Shown here: piece by piece, positions 7,462-16,814 of the stretch
How positions within the stretch are numbered: the first letter of the stretch is position 1
Layout of the letters: the number at the start of each line of letters is the position of its first letter
Origin: an uncultured Alphaproteobacteria bacterium
GTDB lineage: Bacteria > Pseudomonadota > Alphaproteobacteria > HIMB59 > GCA-002718135
Direction: 5' to 3'
Length of the DNA stretch: 64,000 nucleotides
Assembly: GCA_902582755.1 (NCBI GenBank)
Contig: CACHSZ010000003.1
Coordinates: 124,001 to 188,000, forward strand
The notes under the pieces: generated by a model
The model's input: only the letters and a program-made list of their open reading frames with translations
The model's database searches: none
Told to the model about the DNA's origin: nothing
Position numbers and translations under genes: made by a program

Positions 7462-10411
7462 ACATTCGTTCTCCTTTAGGATCAATCATATGTGGTGAAA
7501 CAACTTTTAAATTCATTTGTTTATTTCTTACAGGATCAGCCCCAACTAAATTGGTATCTTTCCATTTATCTAAACCACCTTTGACAAAACCTAATCCAAT
7601 CCAATGTCCAAGTTCAGGAGAATAAGTAACTGAGGTAATTCTTCCGATACCCTGTCCTTTAATATTATTTTTTTCACAGACAATAGTTCCAGCATTAAAA
7701 GTTTCCTTTAAGTTTGTAGGAAAGAAACCTACTAGAATTTCTCGATCATTATTTTTTAATACTCCTCGTTTTCTCATTGCGCTTCCAATATATGATTTTT
7801 TTGTAGAAGCCATTTTGCTTAAACCTGCATCATCAATTGTTACCCTTCCATCAAGCTCAGCGGCTGCTACATGACCTTTTTCAACTCTAAGTGCACCTAA
7901 AGCTTCTAATCCATATAAACATCCATCATATTTTTTTGCATTTGCCCAAAGTAGATCCATCATTGTATTAGCAAAATCTGATTTGACATAAACTTCAAAA
8001 GCTAATTCACCTGAAAAACTAATTCTTGCAATTCTACAAGGAATATTACCTTTAAGAAATGTTGAAGTAACACCCATAAAAGGTAAGTTATTATTAGTTA
8101 TAACCAAATAATCATCGACACAATTATTTAGAACTTCTCTAGATTTAGGTCCTGCAACTGATACGCCTGCCCATTGTTCAGAAACACTAGTCACATTAAC
8201 ATTAAGATTTGTCCATCTAGTTTGAAGTAATTCTTCTAACCATGACATCACTTTTGCAGCTTCACCTGTAGACGTCGTCATAAAATATTCATTTTCTGCT
8301 AATCTCCAAGATGTGCCATCATCCATTACAATACCGTCATCACGCAACATGATACCGTATCTAGCTTTTCCAACTTGTAGTTTTGAAAAACCATTCGAAT
8401 AAATTCTATTTAAAAATTCGGTAGAGTCTGGTCCTTGAATAGCTATTTTGCCTAATGATGTTACATCACATATTCCAACTGTTTTTCTTACTGTTGATGC
8501 TTCTCTTATATAAGAGTCACTTAAAGTTTCATTTTCTTTGGGATAATACCAAGGTCTTTGATACAATCCAACTTCAATCATTTTTGCACCATGATCAATA
8601 TTCCATTGATGCATTGGTGTTACTCTTAACGGCCTAAAATGCTTTCCAACATTTCTTCCGCTTAAGGCGCCTATAGATACAGGAGTATAAGGAGGTCTGA
8701 AAACAGTAGTTCCAACTTCTGGAATTTCTTTATTTAAAAGTTCAGCCATTAAAGATAATCCAATGATATTTCCCATTTTTCCTTGATCGTTTGCCATACC
8801 TAAAGTTGTGTATCTTTTAAGATGCTCTACCGAAATGAAACCTTCACGATATGCGAGTCTTACGTCATCTGTCGTTACATCATGTTGATAATCTACAAAA
8901 CTTTTTGATCTAGATTTTTTATATTTTACTTCATAAAGTGGTTGTATGGGATTTTTCCATCCACCAGGTTTTGGGAAAAAATAATTTGTTTTAGAAATAC
9001 CTAAACGGTTCAATGCATCTGTAGTTCCTGCTATGCCAGAAGCAATACAATCATTTTTATTCCATAAACCTCTAGAAGAACCTACCATTGTAATATTTTC
9101 TTTTGAGTCACTCGGTAAAAAACAAGCATTGCTATAATCCCATTTAGGCCTTACACCCCTGTGAGATAACAAATGTACAGCAGGCGACCAACCGCCTGAT
9201 AATAGAACCTGATCACAATTTATAGTTTCAGATTTATTCATATTTTCACTTTTTGATACATCTAAACTATGAATTTTTTTTGAACCATTAATATTATAAG
9301 GAACATACCCTTTTCTAATTTCAAAACTTTTATTTGTTTCAATTTCAAAATTAGTTCGTGAGTCAAGAACAGTTACATTGGCTCCAGCTTCCGATAATTG
9401 TTGTGCTGTTTCATAAACAGAATCATTATTTGTAGCTATCGCAATTCTTTTTCCTGTTAGTACACCATATCTATTTAAATAATGCTTTGATGCATTTACA
9501 GTCATTACACCAGGAATATCATTATTATTAAATGCAATATGTCTTTCAATTGCTCCAGCGCCAACAATTATATGCTTTGCTCTAATAGTCCAAAATCTTT
9601 GACGTGGAATGTTTACATTTGGTGTTGATATATGATCTGTTACTCTCTCTAATAAACCAACAACACAATTATCATATAGTCCGAACGCAGTAGTTCTAGT
9701 CATTATTTTTATTCCTAGATTTTCAAGTTGATTTTTAATCTGTGAGTTATCAAAATTATTTTCTGCAAGTTGATCTCCTCCAACAAGACTATCTTGCTCA
9801 ACTAAAATAACATCTAATTTTTTTTCTGCTGCCTCTATTGCAGCTGCAACACCAGCAGGTCCTGATCCTACAACAATTAAATCACAAAAATCATGAGCAT
9901 GTTCATAAGAATCTGGATCAGGTAACTCAGAAGCACTTCCCATTCCCGCCGCTTTTCTAATAAACTTTTCGAAAAACATCCATATGGTTGTCCCTCTACC
10001 CCATTCAAATGGAGGTATTCCCATAAAAGTTTTATAATAAAAACCAGCTGCAAAAAATCTACCTAAGTAATTATTTATTCCCGCTAGATCAAAATTTACA
10101 TTTGGGAATGCATTTTGACCACTTGCTTCCAAACCATTATATAATTCTTGTGTTGTTGCTCTTACATTTGGATCTCTTCTATCTTTTGAACCAATAGTAA
10201 CTAAGGCGCCAGATTCCTCGACTCCACTAGAAAATATTCCTCTTGGCCTATGATATTTAAAACTTCTACCAACTATACCAATATTATTTGCAAGTAATGC
10301 TGATGCTAGAGTATCTCCTTCAAAACCTTTGTAATTCTTTTTATCCCAACTAAAGGATAGAATTTTATCTCTATTAATTTTTCCATAATTATCTAATCTT
10401 CTTGTTTTCAT
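7454..10411 (-). CDS. soxA: Sarcosine oxidase alpha subunit
   Basis: The 985-residue large subunit of heterotetrameric sarcosine oxidase. It carries an N-terminal ferredoxin-like fold (about 1-110), an NAD-binding Rossmann motif (VGSGPAGVAAA, about 181-191) and a C-terminal aminomethyltransferase (GcvT)-like domain from about residue 600 that binds tetrahydrofolate (EGFISVEHLKRYTTLGM, TSLGKIAIQGPDS, LGALRVEKGH). The folate domain traps the formaldehyde made from the methyl group as 5,10-methylene-THF. Length is normal. The start overlaps the soxD stop by four bases. The operon order B-D-A-G is the standard one, so the complex should be complete. Confidence 0.95.
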   Translation of the reverse strand: MKTRRLDNYGKINRDKILSFSWDKKNYKGFEGDTLASALLANNIGIVGRSFKYHRPRGIFSSGVEESGALVTIGSKDRRDPNVRATTQELYNGLEASGQNAFPNVNFDLAGINNYLGRFFAAGFYYKTFMGIPPFEWGRGTTIWMFFEKFIRKAAGMGSASELPDPDSYEHAHDFCDLIVVGSGPAGVAAAIEAAEKKLDVILVEQDSLVGGDQLAENNFDNSQIKNQLENLGIKIMTRTTAFGLYDNCVVGLLERVTDHISTPNVNIPRQRFWTIRAKHIIVGAGAIERHIAFNNNDIPGVMTVNASKHYLNRYGVLTGKRIAIATNNDSVYETAQQLSEAGANVTVLDSRTNFEIETNKSFEIRKGYVPYNINGSKKIHSLDVSKSENMNKSETINCDQVLLSGGWSPAVHLLSHRGVRPKWDYSNACFLPSDSKENITMVGSSRGLWNKNDCIASGIAGTTDALNRLGISKTNYFFPKPGGWKNPIQPLYEVKYKKSRSKSFVDYQHDVTTDDVRLAYREGFISVEHLKRYTTLGMANDQGKMGNIIGLSLMAELLNKEIPEVGTTVFRPPYTPVSIGALSGRNVGKHFRPLRVTPMHQWNIDHGAKMIEVGLYQRPWYYPKENETLSDSYIREASTVRKTVGICDVTSLGKIAIQGPDSTEFLNRIYSNGFSKLQVGKARYGIMLRDDGIVMDDGTSWRLAENEYFMTTSTGEAAKVMSWLEELLQTRWTNLNVNVTSVSEQWAGVSVAGPKSREVLNNCVDDYLVITNNNLPFMGVTSTFLKGNIPCRIARISFSGELAFEVYVKSDFANTMMDLLWANAKKYDGCLYGLEALGALRVEKGHVAAAELDGRVTIDDAGLSKMASTKKSYIGSAMRKRGVLKNNDREILVGFFPTNLKETFNAGTIVCEKNNIKGQGIGRITSVTYSPELGHWIGLGFVKGGLDKWKDTNLVGADPVRNKQMNLKVVSPHMIDPKGERMYA

Positions 10412-10692
10412 TTATTATTTTCTACAACCTTCTGTAAATTCGGATGACATGGTTTGACACTTTTTATTTCATGAGTGACTGTAGAACGTTCAACTACCAA
10501 CCACATTCTACATCCATTAGAATGATGCCATGTTTCAAATTGAAAACCTTTTATATTCTTTCTGAAAAATATAGCTTCAGTCCATTCTTTCTCTGATGAA
10601 TCTAACGAAGGATAATTGATTGTTGCATCTCCTCCATAACTAAATTCACTATGATCTCTTTCACCACAATAAGGACAATTGATTCTAATCAT
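10408..10692 (-). CDS. soxD: Sarcosine oxidase delta subunit
   Basis: A 94-residue zinc-binding subunit of sarcosine oxidase. Cysteines 6 and 9 (INCPYCGERDHSEF) plus His/Cys in WHHSNGCRMW (about H57 and C61) form the zinc site of the family. The SYGGDATINYP segment is also characteristic. The gene abuts the soxB stop and overlaps soxA by four bases, which implies translational coupling and balanced subunit production. Confidence 0.95.
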   Translation of the reverse strand: MIRINCPYCGERDHSEFSYGGDATINYPSLDSSEKEWTEAIFFRKNIKGFQFETWHHSNGCRMWLVVERSTVTHEIKSVKPCHPNLQKVVENNK

Positions 10693-11958
10693 TTAACCGT
10701 GCAATTTCGGATCAGGTCCTGCGCCACGTTCATCAATATTGATACCTTTTTCAAATCTTTCTAAATTATGATTTTGCACGTAGCTATGCGGGCTTTCATT
10801 TGCAATTAAGTCAGCAAAATACCAACCTGATGCTGGACTTGCTTTAAAACCCCCATAGTTCCAGCCAGCATTTAAATAGAGATTAGATATTGGTGTTTTA
10901 CAAATAAAAAATGATCCGTCCATTGTCATGTCCATAACACCTGCCCAATGACGAAGTAATCTTATTCTTCCAAGTGAAGGAAATATTGCCATGGCCGCTT
11001 CGGCAACATCTTGAACCATAGGAAGATTTCCTCTTTGCGCATATGATTTATACCAGTCAAGATCACCACCAAATACCATGCTTCCTTTATCAGACTGCGA
11101 TATATAGAAATGTGCACCGCCTACGCCATACACAACAACCTGATCTAGAAGTGGTTTAACTGCCTCAGATACAAATGCCTGTAGTTTATGAGACTCAATT
11201 GGCAGATTGCCTAATTCTGCCATTTGCCATAATACTGAAGTATTGCCTGCAACAGCAAATCCTATTTTCTTTCCTTTTATAATTCCTCTTGAAGTTTGAA
11301 TACTTTCAATATTTCCATTCTTTCTTGTAAAACCTGTAACTTCACAATTTTGCAGAATGTCTACACCTAATGTATCTGCAGCCCTTGCATAACCCCATGC
11401 AACTGCATCGTGTCTTGCATTGCCTGCTCTTTTTTGAACTGCAGCTCCAAGTATTGGAAATCTAGAATTATGATAATTTAAATGCGGAATTTTTTTCTTT
11501 AAAGTTTTTAAATCCCAAAGTTCTGCATCAGTTCCGTGGAGTCGCATAATATTATAAATCCGTGAAACTGAATCTTTAGCACCAGGGCTATGAAATAATG
11601 AGACATGAGCTCGTTGGCTAAACATTACGTTATAATTTAATTCGTGACTTAAATTTTCCCATAACTTTAAAGAATGTTCATAAAATTCGTGGTTGCCTGG
11701 CATCATATAATTTGATCTTACAATAGTTGTATTACGTCCGGCGTTTCCTCCACCAATCCAGCCTTTTTCTAAGACAGCTACATTTTTTATATTATGATTC
11801 TTTGCTAGATAATATGCTGTGGCAAGACCGTGTAAACCTCCCCCAATTATAACAACATCATAACTACTTTTTGGTTCTGGATCACGCCATTGTCTAGTCC
11901 AATAAGATTGACCATTTAAACCGTTTTTAATTACATTCCAGGCATTAAATTTTGTCAT
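10693..11958 (-). CDS. soxB: Sarcosine oxidase beta subunit
   Basis: The catalytic flavoprotein of heterotetrameric sarcosine oxidase, 421 residues. It holds an N-terminal dinucleotide motif for FAD (VVIIGGGLHGLATAYY, about 35-50). The histidine in ARHDAVAWG (about H183) matches the residue that carries covalent FMN in characterised beta subunits. It oxidises sarcosine to glycine plus a methylene unit and passes electrons to FMN and oxygen. Its ATG at 11958 follows a 76-base gap after the proline-racemase-like gene, the widest gap in the twelve-gene array, so an internal promoter is possible, though no good hexamers were seen. Confidence 0.95.
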   Translation of the reverse strand: MTKFNAWNVIKNGLNGQSYWTRQWRDPEPKSSYDVVIIGGGLHGLATAYYLAKNHNIKNVAVLEKGWIGGGNAGRNTTIVRSNYMMPGNHEFYEHSLKLWENLSHELNYNVMFSQRAHVSLFHSPGAKDSVSRIYNIMRLHGTDAELWDLKTLKKKIPHLNYHNSRFPILGAAVQKRAGNARHDAVAWGYARAADTLGVDILQNCEVTGFTRKNGNIESIQTSRGIIKGKKIGFAVAGNTSVLWQMAELGNLPIESHKLQAFVSEAVKPLLDQVVVYGVGGAHFYISQSDKGSMVFGGDLDWYKSYAQRGNLPMVQDVAEAAMAIFPSLGRIRLLRHWAGVMDMTMDGSFFICKTPISNLYLNAGWNYGGFKASPASGWYFADLIANESPHSYVQNHNLERFEKGINIDERGAGPDPKLHG

Positions 11959-12034
11959 TTGTTTTATTAATTATTAGAATAGTTGATGAAAGTAAAATGA
12001 ATTAACTTGCTATGCTAATATTATTTAATCCCAG

Positions 12035-13060
12035 TTAACTTGATGAATCTGGCCATGTGTCATTTAATCTATAACCTTCTGGAAAAGGATCATCCTTATC
12101 GATATATAAACTTTGTTTTCCCGTGATAAATGCACTACCTGTTATTTTTGGAATAATACAATTTTTGTTATTAATTGTAATTTCCTTTTCAATACTGGCT
12201 TTAAATGAAGATCCTATAATAGACTTTGATACAAATTCTTCATTTATTTGTATTTCATTTTTTTCTTTCATCACTGCTAATCTTGCTGAAGTACCTGTAC
12301 CACAAGGTGAGCGATCAAGTTTCCCAGGTCGTATAACAACTGTATTTAATCCTGTAAGTAATAATTGTTTATTTTTTTTTAAAGGTTCAATAAATTGGCA
12401 AAAGGAAAGATAGTCTAATCCTTTAATAGTAGGATGTTCAAATCCTATAGATGCGTTTGCTTCTTTCAATAATTCTTTAGCAACATTTACAAATTTATTT
12501 GCATTCTTTGGTTCAATTTTAAGATTAAAATCACTAGCATTACAAATTAAAAAACTGTCACCTCCAAAAGCAGTACTTACTTTAATTGTACCATAATTTT
12601 TAGTCTTTAAATCTACATCTATTTTATCTGCAAAGCAGGCAAGATTAGTTAAAGTGACACTTTTAACTTTCTTATTTTCACAATCAGCAACAACTTTTAT
12701 TAAACCACCGGGAGCTTCAAGTGTAAGCATGGTTTTAGGATATTTCATTTGAACAATATTTTTTTCTAATAAGACTGTTGTTACACAAATTGCATTTGAT
12801 CCGCTCATTGGAGGATTATCTTCTGGTTCCATGATTACAAATCCAGCATCTGCATTTTTATTTGAAGGTTCTAAAATAATATTACAATGTTTAAAGACCC
12901 CTCCCCGAGGTTCATTTAAAAAAAAATTTCTCCATTTTTTATCTAAAAAAAGTTTTTTAGAAGCTTCCTCAGGTGAATTAAACTTCAAGCCTTTAATTCC
13001 AGTTACGACATCCCCAACTTCACCACAGCAATGTGTGTTAAATACTGTGATTTCATCCAT
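12035..13060 (-). CDS. Proline racemase family enzyme, Ser/Cys type
   Basis: A 341-residue member of the proline racemase superfamily (proline racemase, 4-hydroxyproline 2-epimerase, trans-3-hydroxyproline dehydratase). The C-terminal catalytic cysteine is present in DRSPCGTGTSA (about C253). The N-terminal one is replaced: MSGSN at about 85-89 stands where racemases have MCGHG, so Cys is Ser86 and the adjacent His is Ser88. Ser/Cys members are known to include hydroxyproline epimerases and 3-hydroxyproline dehydratases, so a dehydratase or epimerase on a cyclic imino acid is more likely than proline racemisation. It overlaps the M24 gene by eight bases (ATGGATGA). The OCD-family gene upstream could reduce its product. 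Confidence 0.85.
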   Translation of the reverse strand: MDEITVFNTHCCGEVGDVVTGIKGLKFNSPEEASKKLFLDKKWRNFFLNEPRGGVFKHCNIILEPSNKNADAGFVIMEPEDNPPMSGSNAICVTTVLLEKNIVQMKYPKTMLTLEAPGGLIKVVADCENKKVKSVTLTNLACFADKIDVDLKTKNYGTIKVSTAFGGDSFLICNASDFNLKIEPKNANKFVNVAKELLKEANASIGFEHPTIKGLDYLSFCQFIEPLKKNKQLLLTGLNTVVIRPGKLDRSPCGTGTSARLAVMKEKNEIQINEEFVSKSIIGSSFKASIEKEITINNKNCIIPKITGSAFITGKQSLYIDKDDPFPEGYRLNDTWPDSSS

Positions 13061-14210
13061 GTGTAATTATTAGGTCATCAATATTTTTAGAATGATGTGT
13101 AATTTGTTCATATCCATCTTTTGTTATAATAAAACTATCACCAACTTGTGATCTAAAATTATTTGCACTTGCCCCACCATCTACTGCAAATACCATTCCA
13201 GGCTCCAGTACTGTTTTATTACCAACTACTAATTGTGGTTCCTCTAAAAAGCTAAAGCCTGTACCTCTTCCACATCGAAATGTAGGATAAGGGTATCCCT
13301 CAGACTGTATAGTATCTGCATAAGCAGCATGAACTTCTTCAGCTGTTACTCCAGGGCCAAGAATTTCAAGAGCAGCTTTTTGAGATTTAACTGCAGTCTC
13401 AAAAGCTTTTATTTGTTCATCGGATTGAATTTCTTCTACCCAAAATATTCTGTCAAAACCTAATTTAAACCTATGGAAATTTGTAGAACCACAATAACAT
13501 ACGAATACGGGATCACCTTTTTTTATAATTTTGGTTGAAGCACGATGGTGAGTTTTAGGTAAATCATGACCCGATGTCATAACAGGTAAAAAGTGAATAT
13601 TTGGAGACATATTGATATTATCAGGATAAAATTCTTTTAAAAGATCTGCAGCTTTTCTTGTTCCAGCTTGTGATTGTGCAAGTGCAACCTCATACTCAGG
13701 AACATTATGGCCAATTGTTTTTTTTGCTGCCTCCATCATAGCCATACCAACTTCACCGGCATGACGAGCTATATTCAATTCATGATTAGATTTAATCATT
13801 CTTATATTATCTATTAATTTGGTTAAATCCCCAGGATGGTCTTGAAGTAATTCGTCTAAATAAGTCTTAACCATTGGGTTAATTTTAAATTTTTCAATAA
13901 AAATATTTTTATGCTGATTGATGATTTGAGGTAATAATTCTCTCCATTCATTTCCAATACCATCATTCCATGTTTCAACCATATCTACAGGACAAGATTC
14001 TGGTACTAATAAAACATCAAGAAGAGGTGTAATTAAATAAGTTTTATGATCATTTGAAACAACTAATAATGTTGGTCGATAAAAATCCATATGAAGGAAG
14101 TCATGGTATCCTGTGAAATAATATATCGAGTCATCATCAGTTATAATTGAGAGATCAATATTGTTCTCAGACATTTTTTTCTTTAGTTTATTTAAGTTTT
14201 CAGAAAACAT
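13053..14210 (-). CDS. M24 creatinase-fold hydrolase lacking metal ligands
   Basis: A 385-residue protein of the M24 'pita-bread' family. The N-terminal domain contains YYFTGYHDFLHMDFYRPTLL, close to the creatinase pattern (YY.DFLY..F.RP..LVV), and MIKSNHELNIARHAGE followed by NVPEYEVALAQSQA, again creatinase-like. The conserved His of THHRASTKIIKKGD aligns with the catalytic His of creatinase. The two metal-binding aspartates of metallopeptidases are absent (GDPVFVCYCG, KLGFDRIF), as are the later His (GRGTGFSF) and the EPG glutamate (VDGG). Creatinase (creatine to sarcosine plus urea) and ectoine hydrolase are both metal-free M24 enzymes. The creatinase catalytic Glu and Arg positions are not clearly kept, so the substrate is open. 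Confidence 0.8.
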   Translation of the reverse strand: MFSENLNKLKKKMSENNIDLSIITDDDSIYYFTGYHDFLHMDFYRPTLLVVSNDHKTYLITPLLDVLLVPESCPVDMVETWNDGIGNEWRELLPQIINQHKNIFIEKFKINPMVKTYLDELLQDHPGDLTKLIDNIRMIKSNHELNIARHAGEVGMAMMEAAKKTIGHNVPEYEVALAQSQAGTRKAADLLKEFYPDNINMSPNIHFLPVMTSGHDLPKTHHRASTKIIKKGDPVFVCYCGSTNFHRFKLGFDRIFWVEEIQSDEQIKAFETAVKSQKAALEILGPGVTAEEVHAAYADTIQSEGYPYPTFRCGRGTGFSFLEEPQLVVGNKTVLEPGMVFAVDGGASANNFRSQVGDSFIITKDGYEQITHHSKNIDDLIITHG

Positions 14211-15365
14211 TTATTTTAATTGTTGTTCTACTAATTCAGTCCAATATGAAGAACCTATGACTAATAATTCATCATTAAAATCATAATTATCAGCATGTAA
14301 AGGTCTGGAATGCTGCTCTGATGTTCCGTTACCCATTAAAACAAAGCAACCAGGTTTTTCATTTGCCATAACAGAAAAATCTTCTGAGAATAAACGTGGT
14401 TCTATATTAACATTACATTTATCACTACCAAGTAAAGAAACTGCAGCTTTTGTTGCAGACTCAGTTTGATTTTTTGAATTAAAAGTTACAGGACAGGCTG
14501 TTTCATATTTAACACTACCATTAACACCATGTGCATTGCAAATCCCTTCGACAATTTGTAACATTTTTGAAGCAATTTTTTCATTTGTTTCTTTTGATAA
14601 AGCTCTCGCGTCACCAGTCATTTTTACCATACCTGGCAGAATATTTTTTTTACCATCGGTTATAAATTCGGTAATAGACACTATACCATTGTCTGCTGGA
14701 TTTAATTTCCTAGACACTATCGATTGAAGTGCTACAGCTATTTGAGAACCAACAGTTATTGCATCTACCCCCATATGAGGTAATGCAGCGTGCCCACCTT
14801 TAGTTTTTATCTCAATTTCAAATAAATTTTCGCTGGCTGTAATAGCTCCATTTCTTGTACCAAATGTTCCAATTTCCATGTTTGGAATATTGTGCATAGC
14901 GTAAACTTCATCAATATTAAATTTATCAAACAATCCTTCATCAATCATTGTTCTTGCACCGAATGTATTCTCTTCATCAGGTTGAAAAATAAAATATACC
15001 GTACCGTTAAAGTTACCTTTTTCTGATAAATATTTTGCTGCACCTAATAACATTGTTGTGTGACCGTCATGTCCACACGCATGCATTCTGTTATCAAACT
15101 TGGACTTATAACTAAACTTATTAGTTTCATGTATAGGAAGAGCATCCATGTCAGCTCTTATACCTATTGATTTTGAACTATTTCCTTTTTTTAAAATTCC
15201 AACTACTCCAGTTCTGGCAATACCAGAATGAACTTCTATTCCAAACTCTTTTAGAAGTGTTGACACTTTTGCTGCAGCATACTCTTCTTCAAAACTTAAT
15301 TGTGGGTGCATATGAAGATCATGACGCCATTCTACTAATTGATTATGTAATGACTGAGTTTTCAT
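14211..15365 (-). CDS. M20 family amidohydrolase (N-acyl amino acid deacylase type)
   Basis: A 384-residue M20D metallohydrolase related to hippurate hydrolase and IAA-amino-acid hydrolases. It has the metal-site blocks IGIRADMDALPI, MHACGHDGHTTMLLG, FQPDEEN and the dimer/active-site GGHAALPH. The final metal ligand histidine is in SRPLHADNYDFND. It should cleave an amide bond of an N-acylated amino acid or similar small molecule in the cytoplasm, as no signal peptide is seen. It directly abuts the creatinase-fold gene, so the pair may act in sequence, hydrolase then deacylase. It is not an AstE/DoeB-type deacetylase. Confidence 0.85.
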   Translation of the reverse strand: MKTQSLHNQLVEWRHDLHMHPQLSFEEEYAAAKVSTLLKEFGIEVHSGIARTGVVGILKKGNSSKSIGIRADMDALPIHETNKFSYKSKFDNRMHACGHDGHTTMLLGAAKYLSEKGNFNGTVYFIFQPDEENTFGARTMIDEGLFDKFNIDEVYAMHNIPNMEIGTFGTRNGAITASENLFEIEIKTKGGHAALPHMGVDAITVGSQIAVALQSIVSRKLNPADNGIVSITEFITDGKKNILPGMVKMTGDARALSKETNEKIASKMLQIVEGICNAHGVNGSVKYETACPVTFNSKNQTESATKAAVSLLGSDKCNVNIEPRLFSEDFSVMANEKPGCFVLMGNGTSEQHSRPLHADNYDFNDELLVIGSSYWTELVEQQLK

Positions 15366-15368
15366 AAC

Positions 15369-16811
15369 CTACATATTATTAAATTCTTTAATCTTATTGT
15401 CTAGAGAAAGCATATATTCATAATGTGAATTCCAAAATTTTTGATCTTTTCTTTTTTCAAATTCTTCAAGACTTACACCTTGTTGCTCTACCCAAGTAAA
15501 GTACCCTAAATTAAATATTCTTTTCTTATCCATGTAAGAAAGTTCTAGCATATTATCAGTAGATATTCCTGATAAGTGTTTTCCAAATAGTTCAGCACAA
15601 ACTATTTCATCATAATTATTTTTAAAATCAGCAATGGTCTTGTTCAACTCTGACATGTATAAATCTGCACCATCTGTAGCGACAGTTATAATTGCGTCAT
15701 CACTATTTAAATCCATATATTTAGCTAGTTTTATTGATGCCAATATATTTGCTATTGCTGAAAAGCCAAATTCAGGAAGTCGTGAAACAAAATCAGGCTC
15801 AAAATTTTTTTTCTCAATTAGAAACTTCTTTCCTATTTCAGTATTAAAAATCATATTTAGATTATTGGTCGCTTGATCAGAAACATCTACGACAAAATCT
15901 GTATTCATTACATTATGAATAAGGGGGACATGTTTGTCACCAATTCCTTGTATATTATGTTCACCATAACCTCCATGAAGCAAAGTTGGGCACTCCAAAG
16001 CTTCAACAACTGCAATCTTCGTCTGTAATTTATCTTTAAGATAATCTCCTGCTGCTAGAGTACCACTTGATCCTGAAGCACTTACGTAAAACCTAGGAGT
16101 TAAATTACTGTTACCTTTAACTTTAAGAAATGATTTTTCAAAAGATGGACCCGTTATAGAACGATGAATACTATAATTATAATACTCATCAAATTGATTT
16201 ATGATATCATTTTGATTATCTTTTTTTAATTCATTACAAGCATCGTAAATTTCTTTAACATTACTTTCTGTGCCTTTTGTCTTTATGATATTTTTTTTAT
16301 CTTCAACCCAATTATTCAACCATTCAAATCTCTCATTACTCATTCCTTCAGGAAGTATTGCAATACTATTAAGACCCATTATCCTAGATATTGCTACTCC
16401 GCCCCTACAATAATTTCCTGTAGAAGGCCAAACTGCTTTATGTTTTTCATAATCAAAAGTGCCATTTAATATTCTTGGAAGCAAACAACCATAAGCTGCC
16501 AAAACTTTATGAGCTGTTATTAAGGGAAAATATCGTCCCATATTTACAATTATCTTTGCCTTAACACCTGTGAATTCTGTTGGAAGCACAATATATTCAG
16601 GCTCATTTCCAAAACCTGATTGATCTCTTTTATTAAACCAATGAACTCTAAAGAGGTTAAGAGGATTGATATCATTATTATTAATTTTTTTTAGAGAATT
16701 TTTAATATCATCATTTATAATTTGAGGGTCTTGAAGTTCACTAATACTTGGCAAGACAACTCCTTTTGATTTGAAGTAATCAGACGTTTTTTTTATTATT
16801 GCTTGACTCAT
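15369..16811 (-). CDS. Fold-type II PLP-dependent enzyme (480 residues)
   Basis: A pyridoxal-phosphate enzyme of the tryptophan-synthase-beta/threonine-dehydratase fold. The likely PLP lysine is K102 in PLITAHKVLAAYG, and the substrate/phosphate loop is STGNYCRGG at about 130-138. A glycine-rich cofactor-phosphate loop follows (SASGSSGTLAAGD, about 247-259). It is longer than a typical dehydratase (about 320-400 residues) and has a large C-terminal part with AELFGKHLSGIST and FNLGYFTWVEQQGV. A beta- or gamma-elimination or ammonia-lyase activity is plausible. I cannot name the reaction. It is embedded between eutC-like and M20 genes with three-base gaps on either side. Confidence 0.8.
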   Translation of the reverse strand: MSQAIIKKTSDYFKSKGVVLPSISELQDPQIINDDIKNSLKKINNNDINPLNLFRVHWFNKRDQSGFGNEPEYIVLPTEFTGVKAKIIVNMGRYFPLITAHKVLAAYGCLLPRILNGTFDYEKHKAVWPSTGNYCRGGVAISRIMGLNSIAILPEGMSNERFEWLNNWVEDKKNIIKTKGTESNVKEIYDACNELKKDNQNDIINQFDEYYNYSIHRSITGPSFEKSFLKVKGNSNLTPRFYVSASGSSGTLAAGDYLKDKLQTKIAVVEALECPTLLHGGYGEHNIQGIGDKHVPLIHNVMNTDFVVDVSDQATNNLNMIFNTEIGKKFLIEKKNFEPDFVSRLPEFGFSAIANILASIKLAKYMDLNSDDAIITVATDGADLYMSELNKTIADFKNNYDEIVCAELFGKHLSGISTDNMLELSYMDKKRIFNLGYFTWVEQQGVSLEEFEKRKDQKFWNSHYEYMLSLDNKIKEFNNM

Positions 16812-16814
16812 AAA

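Noticed and set aside
13053-15365. Assignment of the M24/M20 pair as ectoine hydrolase (EutD/DoeA) and deacetylase (EutE/DoeB)
   Set aside because: The deacetylase of known ectoine operons is AstE-like rather than M20, and the M24 protein reads closer to creatinase; kept only as a hypothesis.
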